From: Pricia antarctica
Lineage (GTDB): Bacteria; Bacteroidota; Bacteroidia; Flavobacteriales; Flavobacteriaceae
Length of the DNA stretch: 64,000 bases
Direction: 5' to 3'
NCBI GenBank assembly: GCA_011050085.1
Contig: DRGL01000051.1
Location: forward strand, 102,547 to 166,546
Under the pieces are notes generated by a model that was not told the origin of the DNA, made no database searches, and worked only from the letters and a program-made list of their open reading frames with translations. Positions 8,977-16,667 of this stretch are shown piece by piece; the stretch's first letter is position 1, and every line of letters starts with the position of its first letter. Position numbers and translations under genes: made by a program.

Positions 8977-9010
8977 CAAAAGTAAGGGGAATGCTGAGAG
9001 TATTCCCCTT
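8977..9010 (-). promoter_or_regulatory. Putative promoter and operator of the glycoside operon
   Basis: On the minus strand a Bacteroidetes-type -7 element TACTTTTG occupies 8984-8977. Directly upstream is a perfect 9-bp inverted repeat, AAGGGGAAT at 8984-8992 and ATTCCCCTT at 9002-9010, with a 9-base spacer. It covers the space between the -7 and -33 positions, which is where a repressor would block the polymerase. No good TTG -33 element is seen, so an activator site is also possible. Confidence 0.45.
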
Positions 9011-9116
9011 TAGACTTCACGATTTTAGCGAAAAAATACCGAAATCGATTTTTCAGCGTTACTATATAGGTCTTATCTGTCATCTAATTAAACCAAAGTG
9101 CAAAAAACTCAACCTC

Positions 9117-9263
9117 ATGAAAAAGTTAGTCTACTTCATTATAATCTTGACATCCATTATTGCGATGGCCAGTTGCTCTGTGGATGACAGTAACGATATT
9201 GAGATTATAAAACCAGGTGATACTACGATATATGGAAAGGTATCCCATAATAAAAACTTTTAG
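9117..9263 (+). CDS. Short lipoprotein, probably truncated by frameshift
   Basis: A 48-residue frame starts with a lipoprotein signal (MKKLVYFIIILTSIIAMASC) and has a short mature part SVDDSNDIEIIKPGDTTIYG before a TAG. At the run AAAAAC (9252-9257) a shift into the next frame gives TFSPGTSTQKSFGTSYYITV and about 40 further residues to a stop near 9399, overlapping the end of the M13 peptidase gene. This looks like one small lipoprotein gene broken by an indel. No family is recognised. Whether the short form is expressed is unknown. Confidence 0.45.
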   Translation: MKKLVYFIIILTSIIAMASCSVDDSNDIEIIKPGDTTIYGKVSHNKNF

Positions 9264-9344
9264 TCCAGGGACTAGTACACAAAAGTCTTTTGGCACCTCA
9301 TACTATATTACTGTGCGTAAACGAACAGAATGCATCCAAGCTAC

Positions 9345-11396
9345 CTACCAGATTTTAACCCTATCCTCAGGATCGAGATATAAAGTATCGGTTTTTTGAA
9401 CTTTAAAGGCTTCATAAAATTCTGGAATGTTTCGAACTACCCCGTTAACACGAAATTCCCTGGGTGAATGGGGATCTGAACTGACTTGGGACCGCAAGGC
9501 TTCATCTCTTGACTTACCGTTCCAGACTTGCGCCCATCCGATAAAAACCCTTTGGTCTCCAGTGAAACCGTCCATTCTTTCCGATTTCTTACCGTTCAGT
9601 GAAAGGTGGTAAGCTTTCAGCGCGATATTAAGTCCGCCTAGGTCACCGATATTTTCACCTAGGGTGAACTTTCCATTGACATTTACGTCGGGTAATACTT
9701 TAAAGTCGTTGTACTGGGCAACCAAGGCATTTGTTCGTTTCTCGAATTTTTCGTTATCGGTTTCTGTCCACCAATTTCGCATCGCACCATCGCCGTCAAA
9801 GGTGCTTCCCGCATCGTCAAAACCGTGTCCGATCTCATGGCCGATAACCGCGCCGATGCCGCCATAATTTACGGCATCTTCAGCTTCCATATCGAAGAAA
9901 GGAGGCTGCAATATGGCTGCTGGAAATACAATTTCGTTCTTTGTGGCATTATAATATGCGTTGACGGTCTGCGGCGTCATACCCCATTCGTCCCTATCGA
10001 TAGGTTGGCCCAATTTAGCCAGCTCACGCTCATATTCCATCACGGTAGCCCGGTCTAAATTGCCATACAGGTCATCAGGCTTAATTTCAATGTCATATGT
10101 TTTCCATTTATCAGGATAGCCAATTTTAGGGGAGAACTTGTTCAATTTATCCAATGCTTCCTTTTTTGTTTCCGCGCTCATCCAGTCGAGTTCTTTAATG
10201 CTCGATTCATAGGCCTTCAACAGATTGGCGACTAAGCCCTCCATGCGTTGCTTGGCTGCAGGCGGAAAATAGTTGTCCACATATAGTTTACCTACAATTT
10301 CGCCCAGATTTGAGTTAACGACAGAAACAGCACGTCGCCACATAGGGCGTTGTTCTTCCGTGCCCTGCAGTTCTTTGCTATAAAATTCGAAATTCTGTTG
10401 GTCTAATGCGTCATTAAGCTCCGTGGCTTTAGCGTTGATAACACTCCATTTGAGATAGGTTTTCCAAGTTTTCAAATCGGTCGCCGTAATAATAGTGTCA
10501 AGCGCCTGAGTATACCCTAACATCATCACCCCCAGTTTATCTTGTTTTTCAAGACCGGCTTCCTTAAGAAAACCCTGAAAATTAAAATCGGGCATAATTT
10601 CCGGTAGGGAGTCAGTAGCAATCATGTTGTAATTCTCAACCAGATTGCGGGTATCTTCTTTGTCCATTTGTTTTTCGGCCAATTTGGTTTCCAAATCCAT
10701 AACGGTAGCCGCAGCTGAGGTTCCGTTACCTAACCCGGCGAGATCGAACATTTTGCCGATATGTTCCATATATTTTACCTTAATTTCTTCTGAACGCTTA
10801 TCCGTTTTCAGATAGTACTCCTTATCGGGCATACCTAGTCCACTCTGATTTATATAGACGGTATAGATTTCAGGATTCTTAAAATCTTGCTCCACATACA
10901 TACCCAAGGGCGCGTTGATGCCCCGCTTGATGGCGTAAGCAAAATAGGTATTAAGTGCATCATAATCGGCAATGGCATCGATCTTATCGAATTCCTTCTG
11001 TAGCGGTGTAATACCTATTTCGTTCCGCTTGTCAATATTCATGTAGGAGGCGTATAGATCACCCAATTTCTGCTCATCGGAACCCACTTTGAAATCTCCG
11101 GCCGCTGCCCCTTCTATGATGGCTTTTACCTCATCTTCTGCGTTATCACGAAGCACATTAAACGACCCATACGAAGACTTGTCCGCTGGTATAGTATTTG
11201 ATTTTATCCAATTTCCATTGACGTATTCCATAAAATTATTTCCGGGGTCGACCGAAGTGTCCATATTTTCCATTATGATACCGGATGTCATTGTCATGGA
11301 ACCGGTCGCAGTTTTGTCTTTTTGAGCAAAGCCGCTAAACATAGCCAAAACAAATAGGAGCAACGTAAGCAGTATAGTAGTATTTTTCATCTTCAT
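9345..11396 (-). CDS. pepO: M13 family zinc metallopeptidase (PepO/neprilysin-like)
   Basis: A 683-residue secreted endopeptidase. Residues 1-24 form a signal peptide ending GFAQ. The N-terminal M13 domain begins at DPGNNFMEYVNGNWIKSN, a family hallmark. The catalytic C-terminal domain has the zinc motif VIGHEIGHGFDD (HExxH near residues 518-522) and the third ligand in GENIGDLGG (near 579), followed by the conserved RVFIGWAQVW and the substrate-binding NGVVRN region. Length is normal for bacterial PepO. It likely degrades peptides in the periplasm or at the surface. It is monocistronic as far as can be seen. Confidence 0.93.
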   Translation of the reverse strand: MKMKNTTILLTLLLFVLAMFSGFAQKDKTATGSMTMTSGIIMENMDTSVDPGNNFMEYVNGNWIKSNTIPADKSSYGSFNVLRDNAEDEVKAIIEGAAAGDFKVGSDEQKLGDLYASYMNIDKRNEIGITPLQKEFDKIDAIADYDALNTYFAYAIKRGINAPLGMYVEQDFKNPEIYTVYINQSGLGMPDKEYYLKTDKRSEEIKVKYMEHIGKMFDLAGLGNGTSAAATVMDLETKLAEKQMDKEDTRNLVENYNMIATDSLPEIMPDFNFQGFLKEAGLEKQDKLGVMMLGYTQALDTIITATDLKTWKTYLKWSVINAKATELNDALDQQNFEFYSKELQGTEEQRPMWRRAVSVVNSNLGEIVGKLYVDNYFPPAAKQRMEGLVANLLKAYESSIKELDWMSAETKKEALDKLNKFSPKIGYPDKWKTYDIEIKPDDLYGNLDRATVMEYERELAKLGQPIDRDEWGMTPQTVNAYYNATKNEIVFPAAILQPPFFDMEAEDAVNYGGIGAVIGHEIGHGFDDAGSTFDGDGAMRNWWTETDNEKFEKRTNALVAQYNDFKVLPDVNVNGKFTLGENIGDLGGLNIALKAYHLSLNGKKSERMDGFTGDQRVFIGWAQVWNGKSRDEALRSQVSSDPHSPREFRVNGVVRNIPEFYEAFKVQKTDTLYLDPEDRVKIW

Positions 11397-11523
11397 ATTT
11401 GTTTCTTTTGGGGATGTTCTAATTCCCTAACATACTTAAAATAGACATCTCCGTCTTTATTTTACGTCGCCTATTTTGATTTTACCGTTGGACGGATAGA
11501 ATTTCACTAACTCTGTTTAACCT

Positions 11524-12408
11524 TTACGCATTGACACGGTGCCTTTCACGCGCCAAAAGCGTATTTTTCAATAACATGGCAATCGTCATCGGCCCAACAC
11601 CGCCCGGAACCGGAGTGATATAGGATGCCTTCTTACTCACATTTTTAAAATCAACATCCCCCGTCAAATAATAGCCCCTTTCTTTAGAAGCATCGGGTAC
11701 ACGTGTGATGCCCACATCAATAATTACAGCACCTTCTTTGACCATATCGGCCTTGAGAAAATGGGGTACGCCCAGAGCAGATACGATAATGTCTGCCTGC
11801 AAGGTCAATTCTTTCATGTTTTTGGTGCGGCTGTGGGTTAAGGTAACCGTGCAGTTTGCGGCATCTCCTTTTTGGCTCATGAGAATGCTCATAGGCCTTC
11901 CGACAATATGGCTTCGACCTATAACCACGGCATGTTTCCCTTCGGTGTCTACTTTATAACGTCGCAAAAGTTCCATAATTCCATAGGGAGTAGCTGAGAT
12001 AAATGTCTCCATATCCAACGCCATTTTGCCGAAATTGGCAGGGTGGAATCCATCGACATCCTTATCGGGATCAACCGCCATCAACACCTTTTCTTCATCG
12101 ATATGTTTGGGAAGAGGCAATTGTACGATATAACCATCAATAGATGGGTTATCGTTCAGCTCCTGTACTTTTTGAAGGAGTTCTTCTTCTGTAGTTTCCT
12201 CGGGCAATTGAATCAAGGTTGAATCGAACCCTATTTTTTTGCAAGACCTTACTTTACTACCAACATAAGTAAGGCTAGCTCCGTCGTTTCCGACTAAAAC
12301 CGCGGCCAAATGTGGAACTTTCTCACCACGATCTTTCATCGCATTGACTTCGGCAGTGATTTCTTCTTTTATTTCATTTGAAATTTTCTTTCCATCAAGT
12401 ATAATCAT
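11524..12408 (-). CDS. folD: Methylenetetrahydrofolate dehydrogenase/cyclohydrolase FolD
   Basis: A bifunctional cytoplasmic enzyme converting 5,10-methylene-THF through methenyl-THF to 10-formyl-THF with NADP. The start is taken at the ATG at 12408 ([16 protein letters not shown]), which matches the family N-terminus and gives 294 residues; an upstream in-frame extension of 18 residues has no family match. Motifs include the active-site [14 protein letters not shown] (Lys), [10 protein letters not shown], the NADP site [13 protein letters not shown] and [15 protein letters not shown]. It lies 131 bp downstream of ffh on the same strand. Confidence 0.96.
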   Translation of the reverse strand: MIILDGKKISNEIKEEITAEVNAMKDRGEKVPHLAAVLVGNDGASLTYVGSKVRSCKKIGFDSTLIQLPEETTEEELLQKVQELNDNPSIDGYIVQLPLPKHIDEEKVLMAVDPDKDVDGFHPANFGKMALDMETFISATPYGIMELLRRYKVDTEGKHAVVIGRSHIVGRPMSILMSQKGDAANCTVTLTHSRTKNMKELTLQADIIVSALGVPHFLKADMVKEGAVIIDVGITRVPDASKERGYYLTGDVDFKNVSKKASYITPVPGGVGPMTIAMLLKNTLLARERHRVNA

Positions 12409-12539
12409 GTATTCGGTATTTTGGGTCCTGAGGGTAACCACTGGCGGTATAATTGCGGCCAAGTTTTTAAAAAAGGATAGTTAACGAAAGATTCAGTTAC
12501 TTAAAAGGTCAGCCTATATATCTCGGCTTGCTATCTTTT

Positions 12540-13868
12540 TTATTTCATGTTCTGCATCATTTGCATCATCTTCTTTCCGCCACCACCCTGCATCATTTTC
12601 ATCATCTTACCCATTTGATCAAACTGCTTCATGAGCTGGTTCACCTCTGTCATATCACGGCCGCTGCCTTTGGCAATCCGTTTTTTACGACTGACGTTTA
12701 ATTTAGATGGATTTGAACGCTCATCGGGTGTCATGGAGTGTATTATGGCTTCGATATGTTTGAAGGCATCGTCGTCAATATCCAAACCTTTAAGGGCTTT
12801 TCCAGCACCGGGAATCATTCCCATTAGATCTTTCATGTTCCCCATTTTCTTAATCTGCTGTATCTGGGATAGGAAATCATCAAAGCCAAACTTATTTTTG
12901 GCAATTTTCTTTTGAATTTTGCGTGCCTCATCTTCATCGAACTGTTCTTGGGCACGTTCGACCAAGGAAATGACATCGCCCATACCCAAGATACGATCGG
13001 CCATACGGGAAGGGTAAAAGATGTCAATCGCTTCCATCTTCTCACCCGTACCGATAAACTTAATGGGTTTATCGACCACAGATTTAATGGATATCGCCGC
13101 ACCACCACGTGTATCGCCATCTAGCTTCGTCAGAATAACACCATCAAAATTCAGGATGTCGTTAAATGCCTTTGCGGTATTCACGGCGTCTTGACCGGTC
13201 ATGGCATCTACCACGAAGAGCGTCTCTTGAGGAGAAACAGCCTTGTGAATATCCGATATTTCGGCCATCATCTTTTCATCGACCGCTAAACGACCCGCGG
13301 TATCAATTATGACCACATTGTGACCTTCTGACTTGGCCTTTGCAATCCCCGCCAGGGCAATAGCGACCGGATCATTATTTTCTTTATCGGAATATACATC
13401 GACATCGATCTGCTCACCGACAATATGTAATTGATCGATAGCCGCAGGGCGATAGACATCACAAGCGACCAACAAAGGTTTCTTGGATTTTTTCGTTTTT
13501 AAAAAATTCGCCAACTTTCCGGAAAATGTGGTCTTACCCGAACCTTGTAGTCCGGACATTAGAATGACCGACGGAGAACCGGAAAGGTTGATACCTTCGT
13601 TTTCCCCGCCCATCAGCTGAGTAAGCTCGTCTTTCACGATCTTTACCATCAGCTGTCCCGGTTGCAAGGTAGTAAGCACATTCTGACCTAAGGCTCTATC
13701 CCTGACCCGGTTTGTAAATTCCTTGGCTATCTTGAAATTGACATCCGCGTCGAGTAGGGCCCTTCTTACTTCCTTAGTGGTTTCCGCTACGTTGATCTCG
13801 GTTATCTGCCCATGGCCGCGTAGGGTATGGAGGGCTTTATCCAGTTTTTCGCTTAAGCTATCGAACAT
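12540..13868 (-). CDS. ffh: Signal recognition particle protein Ffh
   Basis: The 442-residue SRP GTPase that binds signal sequences of nascent membrane and secreted proteins together with SRP RNA. The N domain spans about residues 1-90, the G domain 95-295 with G1 LQGSGKTTFSGKLA (near 105), DTAGR (near 190) and TKLDGD (near 246), and the Met-rich M domain about 300-442 ending MMQGGGGKKMMQMMQNM. Length is normal. A TAAATTTG -7 motif lies 23 bp upstream of the ATG, so it probably has its own promoter. Confidence 0.97.
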   Translation of the reverse strand: MFDSLSEKLDKALHTLRGHGQITEINVAETTKEVRRALLDADVNFKIAKEFTNRVRDRALGQNVLTTLQPGQLMVKIVKDELTQLMGGENEGINLSGSPSVILMSGLQGSGKTTFSGKLANFLKTKKSKKPLLVACDVYRPAAIDQLHIVGEQIDVDVYSDKENNDPVAIALAGIAKAKSEGHNVVIIDTAGRLAVDEKMMAEISDIHKAVSPQETLFVVDAMTGQDAVNTAKAFNDILNFDGVILTKLDGDTRGGAAISIKSVVDKPIKFIGTGEKMEAIDIFYPSRMADRILGMGDVISLVERAQEQFDEDEARKIQKKIAKNKFGFDDFLSQIQQIKKMGNMKDLMGMIPGAGKALKGLDIDDDAFKHIEAIIHSMTPDERSNPSKLNVSRKKRIAKGSGRDMTEVNQLMKQFDQMGKMMKMMQGGGGKKMMQMMQNMK

Positions 13869-13890
13869 CGAATTTTTTTTTGAGTAGAGG

Positions 13891-13898
13891 CAAATTTA
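13891..13898 (-). promoter_or_regulatory. -7 promoter element of ffh
   Basis: On the minus strand TAAATTTG matches the Bacteroidetes -7 consensus TAnnTTTG and lies 23 bp before the ffh ATG. A TTG about 16 bases further upstream is closer than the usual 19, so the -33 element is weak or absent. Confidence 0.4.
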
Positions 13899-13915
13899 AG
13901 CATAAACGCGGGAAC

Positions 13916-13946
13916 AAAAAAGCATCCTTCTTCTGAAGGATGCTTT
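13916..13946 (-). terminator. Rho-independent terminator of the repeat lipoprotein gene
   Basis: A perfect 12-bp inverted repeat, AAAGCATCCTTC (13919-13930) and GAAGGATGCTTT (13935-13946), with loop TTCT. Read on the minus strand it ends in a run of T, 28 bp past the stop of the lipoprotein gene. Confidence 0.85.
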
Positions 13947-13973
13947 GCTACTTATGATACTTAAAAAAGTAAA

Positions 13974-15056
13974 TTAATCGATATCGCAACGCTGTTCCAA
14001 ACGTATATCTCCCATTTCGCCACCCTCCAATTTAATGAGGCCATCACCGATTTCATAGGTATATCTAGAGCCATTGAATTCAGTAGCATCCTGAAATTCC
14101 ATTGTGACAAAAACCTTAAAATCTGAAACGCTGACGGACCATTTACCTTGTTTTTCAGGCGCTTCCTCAGCGTCTAAAATCAATATCCCATCCTCCATAA
14201 AAAAAAGTGTCTCTTCTTGATATTGGGTCGGACTATCATCAGATATCGTTTCGGGCCCTTTCACTTCCCACGAACAAGTAACCAACAGACTATAAAGGCT
14301 TTCTTTGGTAAAGTCGTTATCATTATAATCATCATCGTCATCTTCATCACAGCTATCGACAGCTTTCCGCATGGCTTCCGCAAGTGCTTCATTACTGTTT
14401 ACCGTAAATTCGGTACTATCATGTACTATATAAGTTATTGGGAAATCAATGCTAAGTAGGTCGGTGTCGGCCAGACCGGCCAAGAAACGACGGAGCTCTT
14501 GGTCATGGTTCACGACAATACTTCCCGTTTGCTGAAGTTCGGTATTATATGTGAAAAGACCTATCGGATAGGTCATGTCGATGCACTCAATATCGCTATC
14601 ATCTCCTCCCTCTGTGCATTGCCTAGCTAATTCTTCTAAAACCGCTTCATTATCGATAACGATTTCCGTCTGATCGGAAAGTGTAGCCGTAACTGGATAC
14701 CTAATTACCACGCTCCGCTGGACTTCATCGACAGCATCGAACGCCTGCTCAGCATCTGCAGTATCTAAAATTATCTCGATTTTTTCAAAATCTTCCGTGT
14801 TTGCAATGGTCAGCTCTGAACCGTTTGCGATAACCGAATAAGGAAATTGGATTGCGATACAACTAGCCCCATCAACAATATTATCATAAGACCCATCGTA
14901 GGAAGTGGTACGTTCCATCATATCAACGACGTATGAATCGACTGTTAACGTGCGCTCGGCATCAATATCTTCCACGAACGGTTCTTCGTTTTGGCAGGCA
15001 ATAAAATTCAACGATAAGGCCAAAAGGCAAAGCGATAATTTAAAAAAGTTATCCAT
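13974..15056 (-). CDS. Lipoprotein with four internal repeats and a C-terminal beta domain
   Basis: A 360-residue lipoprotein: leader with lipobox SLNFIAC at residues 16-21. Residues about 66-240 hold four related units, each opening with a hydrophobic strand ending in a YP or FP pair (IAIQFPYSV, VVIRYPVTA, IDMTYPIGL, LSIDFPITY), then an acidic strand such as TEIVIDN and a short helix. A Cys lies near the end or start of several units. An Asp-rich stretch (DEDDDDDYNDND) leads to a C-terminal domain, about residues 250-360, beginning LVTCSWEVKG and ending LEQRCDID, which looks like a lipocalin-type beta barrel. Function is unknown. It is monocistronic, with a strong terminator. Confidence 0.75.
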   Translation of the reverse strand: MDNFFKLSLCLLALSLNFIACQNEEPFVEDIDAERTLTVDSYVVDMMERTTSYDGSYDNIVDGASCIAIQFPYSVIANGSELTIANTEDFEKIEIILDTADAEQAFDAVDEVQRSVVIRYPVTATLSDQTEIVIDNEAVLEELARQCTEGGDDSDIECIDMTYPIGLFTYNTELQQTGSIVVNHDQELRRFLAGLADTDLLSIDFPITYIVHDSTEFTVNSNEALAEAMRKAVDSCDEDDDDDYNDNDFTKESLYSLLVTCSWEVKGPETISDDSPTQYQEETLFFMEDGILILDAEEAPEKQGKWSVSVSDFKVFVTMEFQDATEFNGSRYTYEIGDGLIKLEGGEMGDIRLEQRCDID

Positions 15057-15190
15057 ATTTAAGACATTCGTGCCAACTCGAATTTGCTATAAATCAATTA
15101 CTAAGACGTATTCATTTCTTGTAAAACACCCGCTAACAAAAATACCCTACTTCTTTAAAATTTTTCAGATATCTTTGAAAAAAATCCCCA

Positions 15191-15703
15191 TTGAAAAGTA
15201 AAGATACAGGCAATGTTTGCGAAGAGCAAGTATTCGATACAGTATTCAAGGCCCATTCAAAAACGATTTTCAATTACATTTATTACAAATTCGGTAATGA
15301 GGAAAAAGCTTATGATGCCGTTCAGGAAGCCTTTGTAAAACTTTGGGAAAATTGCGCAAAGGTTGCTCCCGAAAAAGCAAAATCTTACGTTTATACGGTA
15401 GCGAATAACTTGTACCTAAACGTTATCAAAGCCGAAAAAGTACGTTTAAAATATGCGGACAAAAGTTTAAAGACCACACACGAAAATCCGGAATTTCTTA
15501 TGGAAGAGGCCCAATTCAAGGAAAAACTAAATCAAGCCCTTGATGCCCTGCCGGAAAACCAACGTATCACTTTTTTGCTACACCGAATCGACGGAAAAAA
15601 ATATGCTGAAATTGCGGAGATGGAAGGGGTAAGCGTCAAAGCGATAGAGAAAAGAATGCACCTGGCACTTAAATCGCTACGGGAGAAAATAGAAGGTATT
15701 TGA
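15191..15703 (+). CDS. ECF RNA polymerase sigma factor
   Basis: A 170-residue sigma-70 factor of the ECF type. Region 2 covers about residues 15-80 (FNYIYYKFGNEEKAYDAVQEAFVKLWEN) and region 4 about 115-165 (ALPENQRITFLLHRIDGKKYAEIAEMEGVSVKAIEKR). The start is the TTG at 15191: the frame is closed by a TGA at 15176 and no in-frame ATG precedes region 2. A possible -7 element TATCTTTG at 15170-15177 would leave a very short leader. It is followed by a fecR gene and a TonB receptor gene, so it should control that receptor by cell-surface signalling. Confidence 0.93.
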   Translation: MKSKDTGNVCEEQVFDTVFKAHSKTIFNYIYYKFGNEEKAYDAVQEAFVKLWENCAKVAPEKAKSYVYTVANNLYLNVIKAEKVRLKYADKSLKTTHENPEFLMEEAQFKEKLNQALDALPENQRITFLLHRIDGKKYAEIAEMEGVSVKAIEKRMHLALKSLREKIEGI

Positions 15704-15755
15704 AAAGTAGGGTTTTTCCGAAACAAATTGTTATTAAGAGACTAAGATAGAATCG

Positions 15756-16667
15756 ATGCAAGAAAATTATCTGGCGAAATGGCTTAACGGCGACCTTAAC
15801 GAGGAGGAACTAAAGGAGTTTAAGAATTCCGAGGAGTACCCTACTTACAAGCGTATCGTTGATGCTACCACAGATTTGAAAGCCCCTATTTTCGATTCCG
15901 AGACATCCTATTCCGCAGTAAGAAATCGTTTGGAACTTAACGGGTCCAAAATCGTTAAACTACATCCCTTCAGAAACTTTTTGCGGGTTGCAGCTGCTGC
16001 TGCAGTTATTATGGTAGGTGCCTACTTCTATCTTAACACACTGAACGAAAGTATATCAACAGCTTTTGCCGAAAATAGGGAAATCAGTTTACCTGATACT
16101 TCAACGGTAATTTTAAACGCCGATTCAAACCTATCCTACAGTAAACGTAAATGGGAGAAAAATAGAAATGTAAAGCTTAAGGGAGAAGCCTTTTTTAAAG
16201 TTGCCAAAGGAAAAAAATTCACCGTGACCACAGACGACGGAAATATATCGGTCTTAGGCACGCAGTTCAACGTTGAGAACAGGCATGGCTATTTCGAGGT
16301 TTCCTGCTTTGAAGGGCTAGTTAGTGTACGATTTAACGACATGGTTGTGAAACTTGAGGCAGGAAAATCATTTGTTGCGATAAACGGGGAAATTACCGAG
16401 GTGGGATCGCCAAACGAATCAGAACCTTCTTGGTTGAAAGATGAGAGTTCATTTAAAAGTGTTCCCTTAAAATATGTGCTCGATGAGTTTGAGCGTCAAC
16501 ACGATATAGTTGTTACAACAGAGAATATAGATGTAAAACAATTATTTACAGGCTCTTTCAGTAATTCCGACCCCAAGCTAGCCTTGAAAAGTATTAGTGT
16601 CCCTTCGCAAATAAAGTTTAAATTTGAGGGCGACAAAGTGCTCTTCTATGGCGAAAACACTCCGTAA
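15756..16667 (+). CDS. FecR family anti-sigma factor
   Basis: A 303-residue single-pass inner-membrane protein. The cytoplasmic N-terminal part (1-80) would hold the sigma factor, a hydrophobic span sits near residues 83-103 (LRVAAAAAVIMVGAYFYL), and the periplasmic FecR domain follows (EISLPDTSTVILNADSNLSY, GEAFFKVAKGKKFTV, VLGTQFNVENR). A C-terminal DUF4974 domain occupies about 230-300 (VPLKYVLDEFERQHDI). It should relay occupancy of the downstream TonB receptor to the sigma factor encoded 52 bp upstream. Its 3' end overlaps the receptor gene by 20 bp. Confidence 0.93.
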   Translation: MQENYLAKWLNGDLNEEELKEFKNSEEYPTYKRIVDATTDLKAPIFDSETSYSAVRNRLELNGSKIVKLHPFRNFLRVAAAAAVIMVGAYFYLNTLNESISTAFAENREISLPDTSTVILNADSNLSYSKRKWEKNRNVKLKGEAFFKVAKGKKFTVTTDDGNISVLGTQFNVENRHGYFEVSCFEGLVSVRFNDMVVKLEAGKSFVAINGEITEVGSPNESEPSWLKDESSFKSVPLKYVLDEFERQHDIVVTTENIDVKQLFTGSFSNSDPKLALKSISVPSQIKFKFEGDKVLFYGENTP

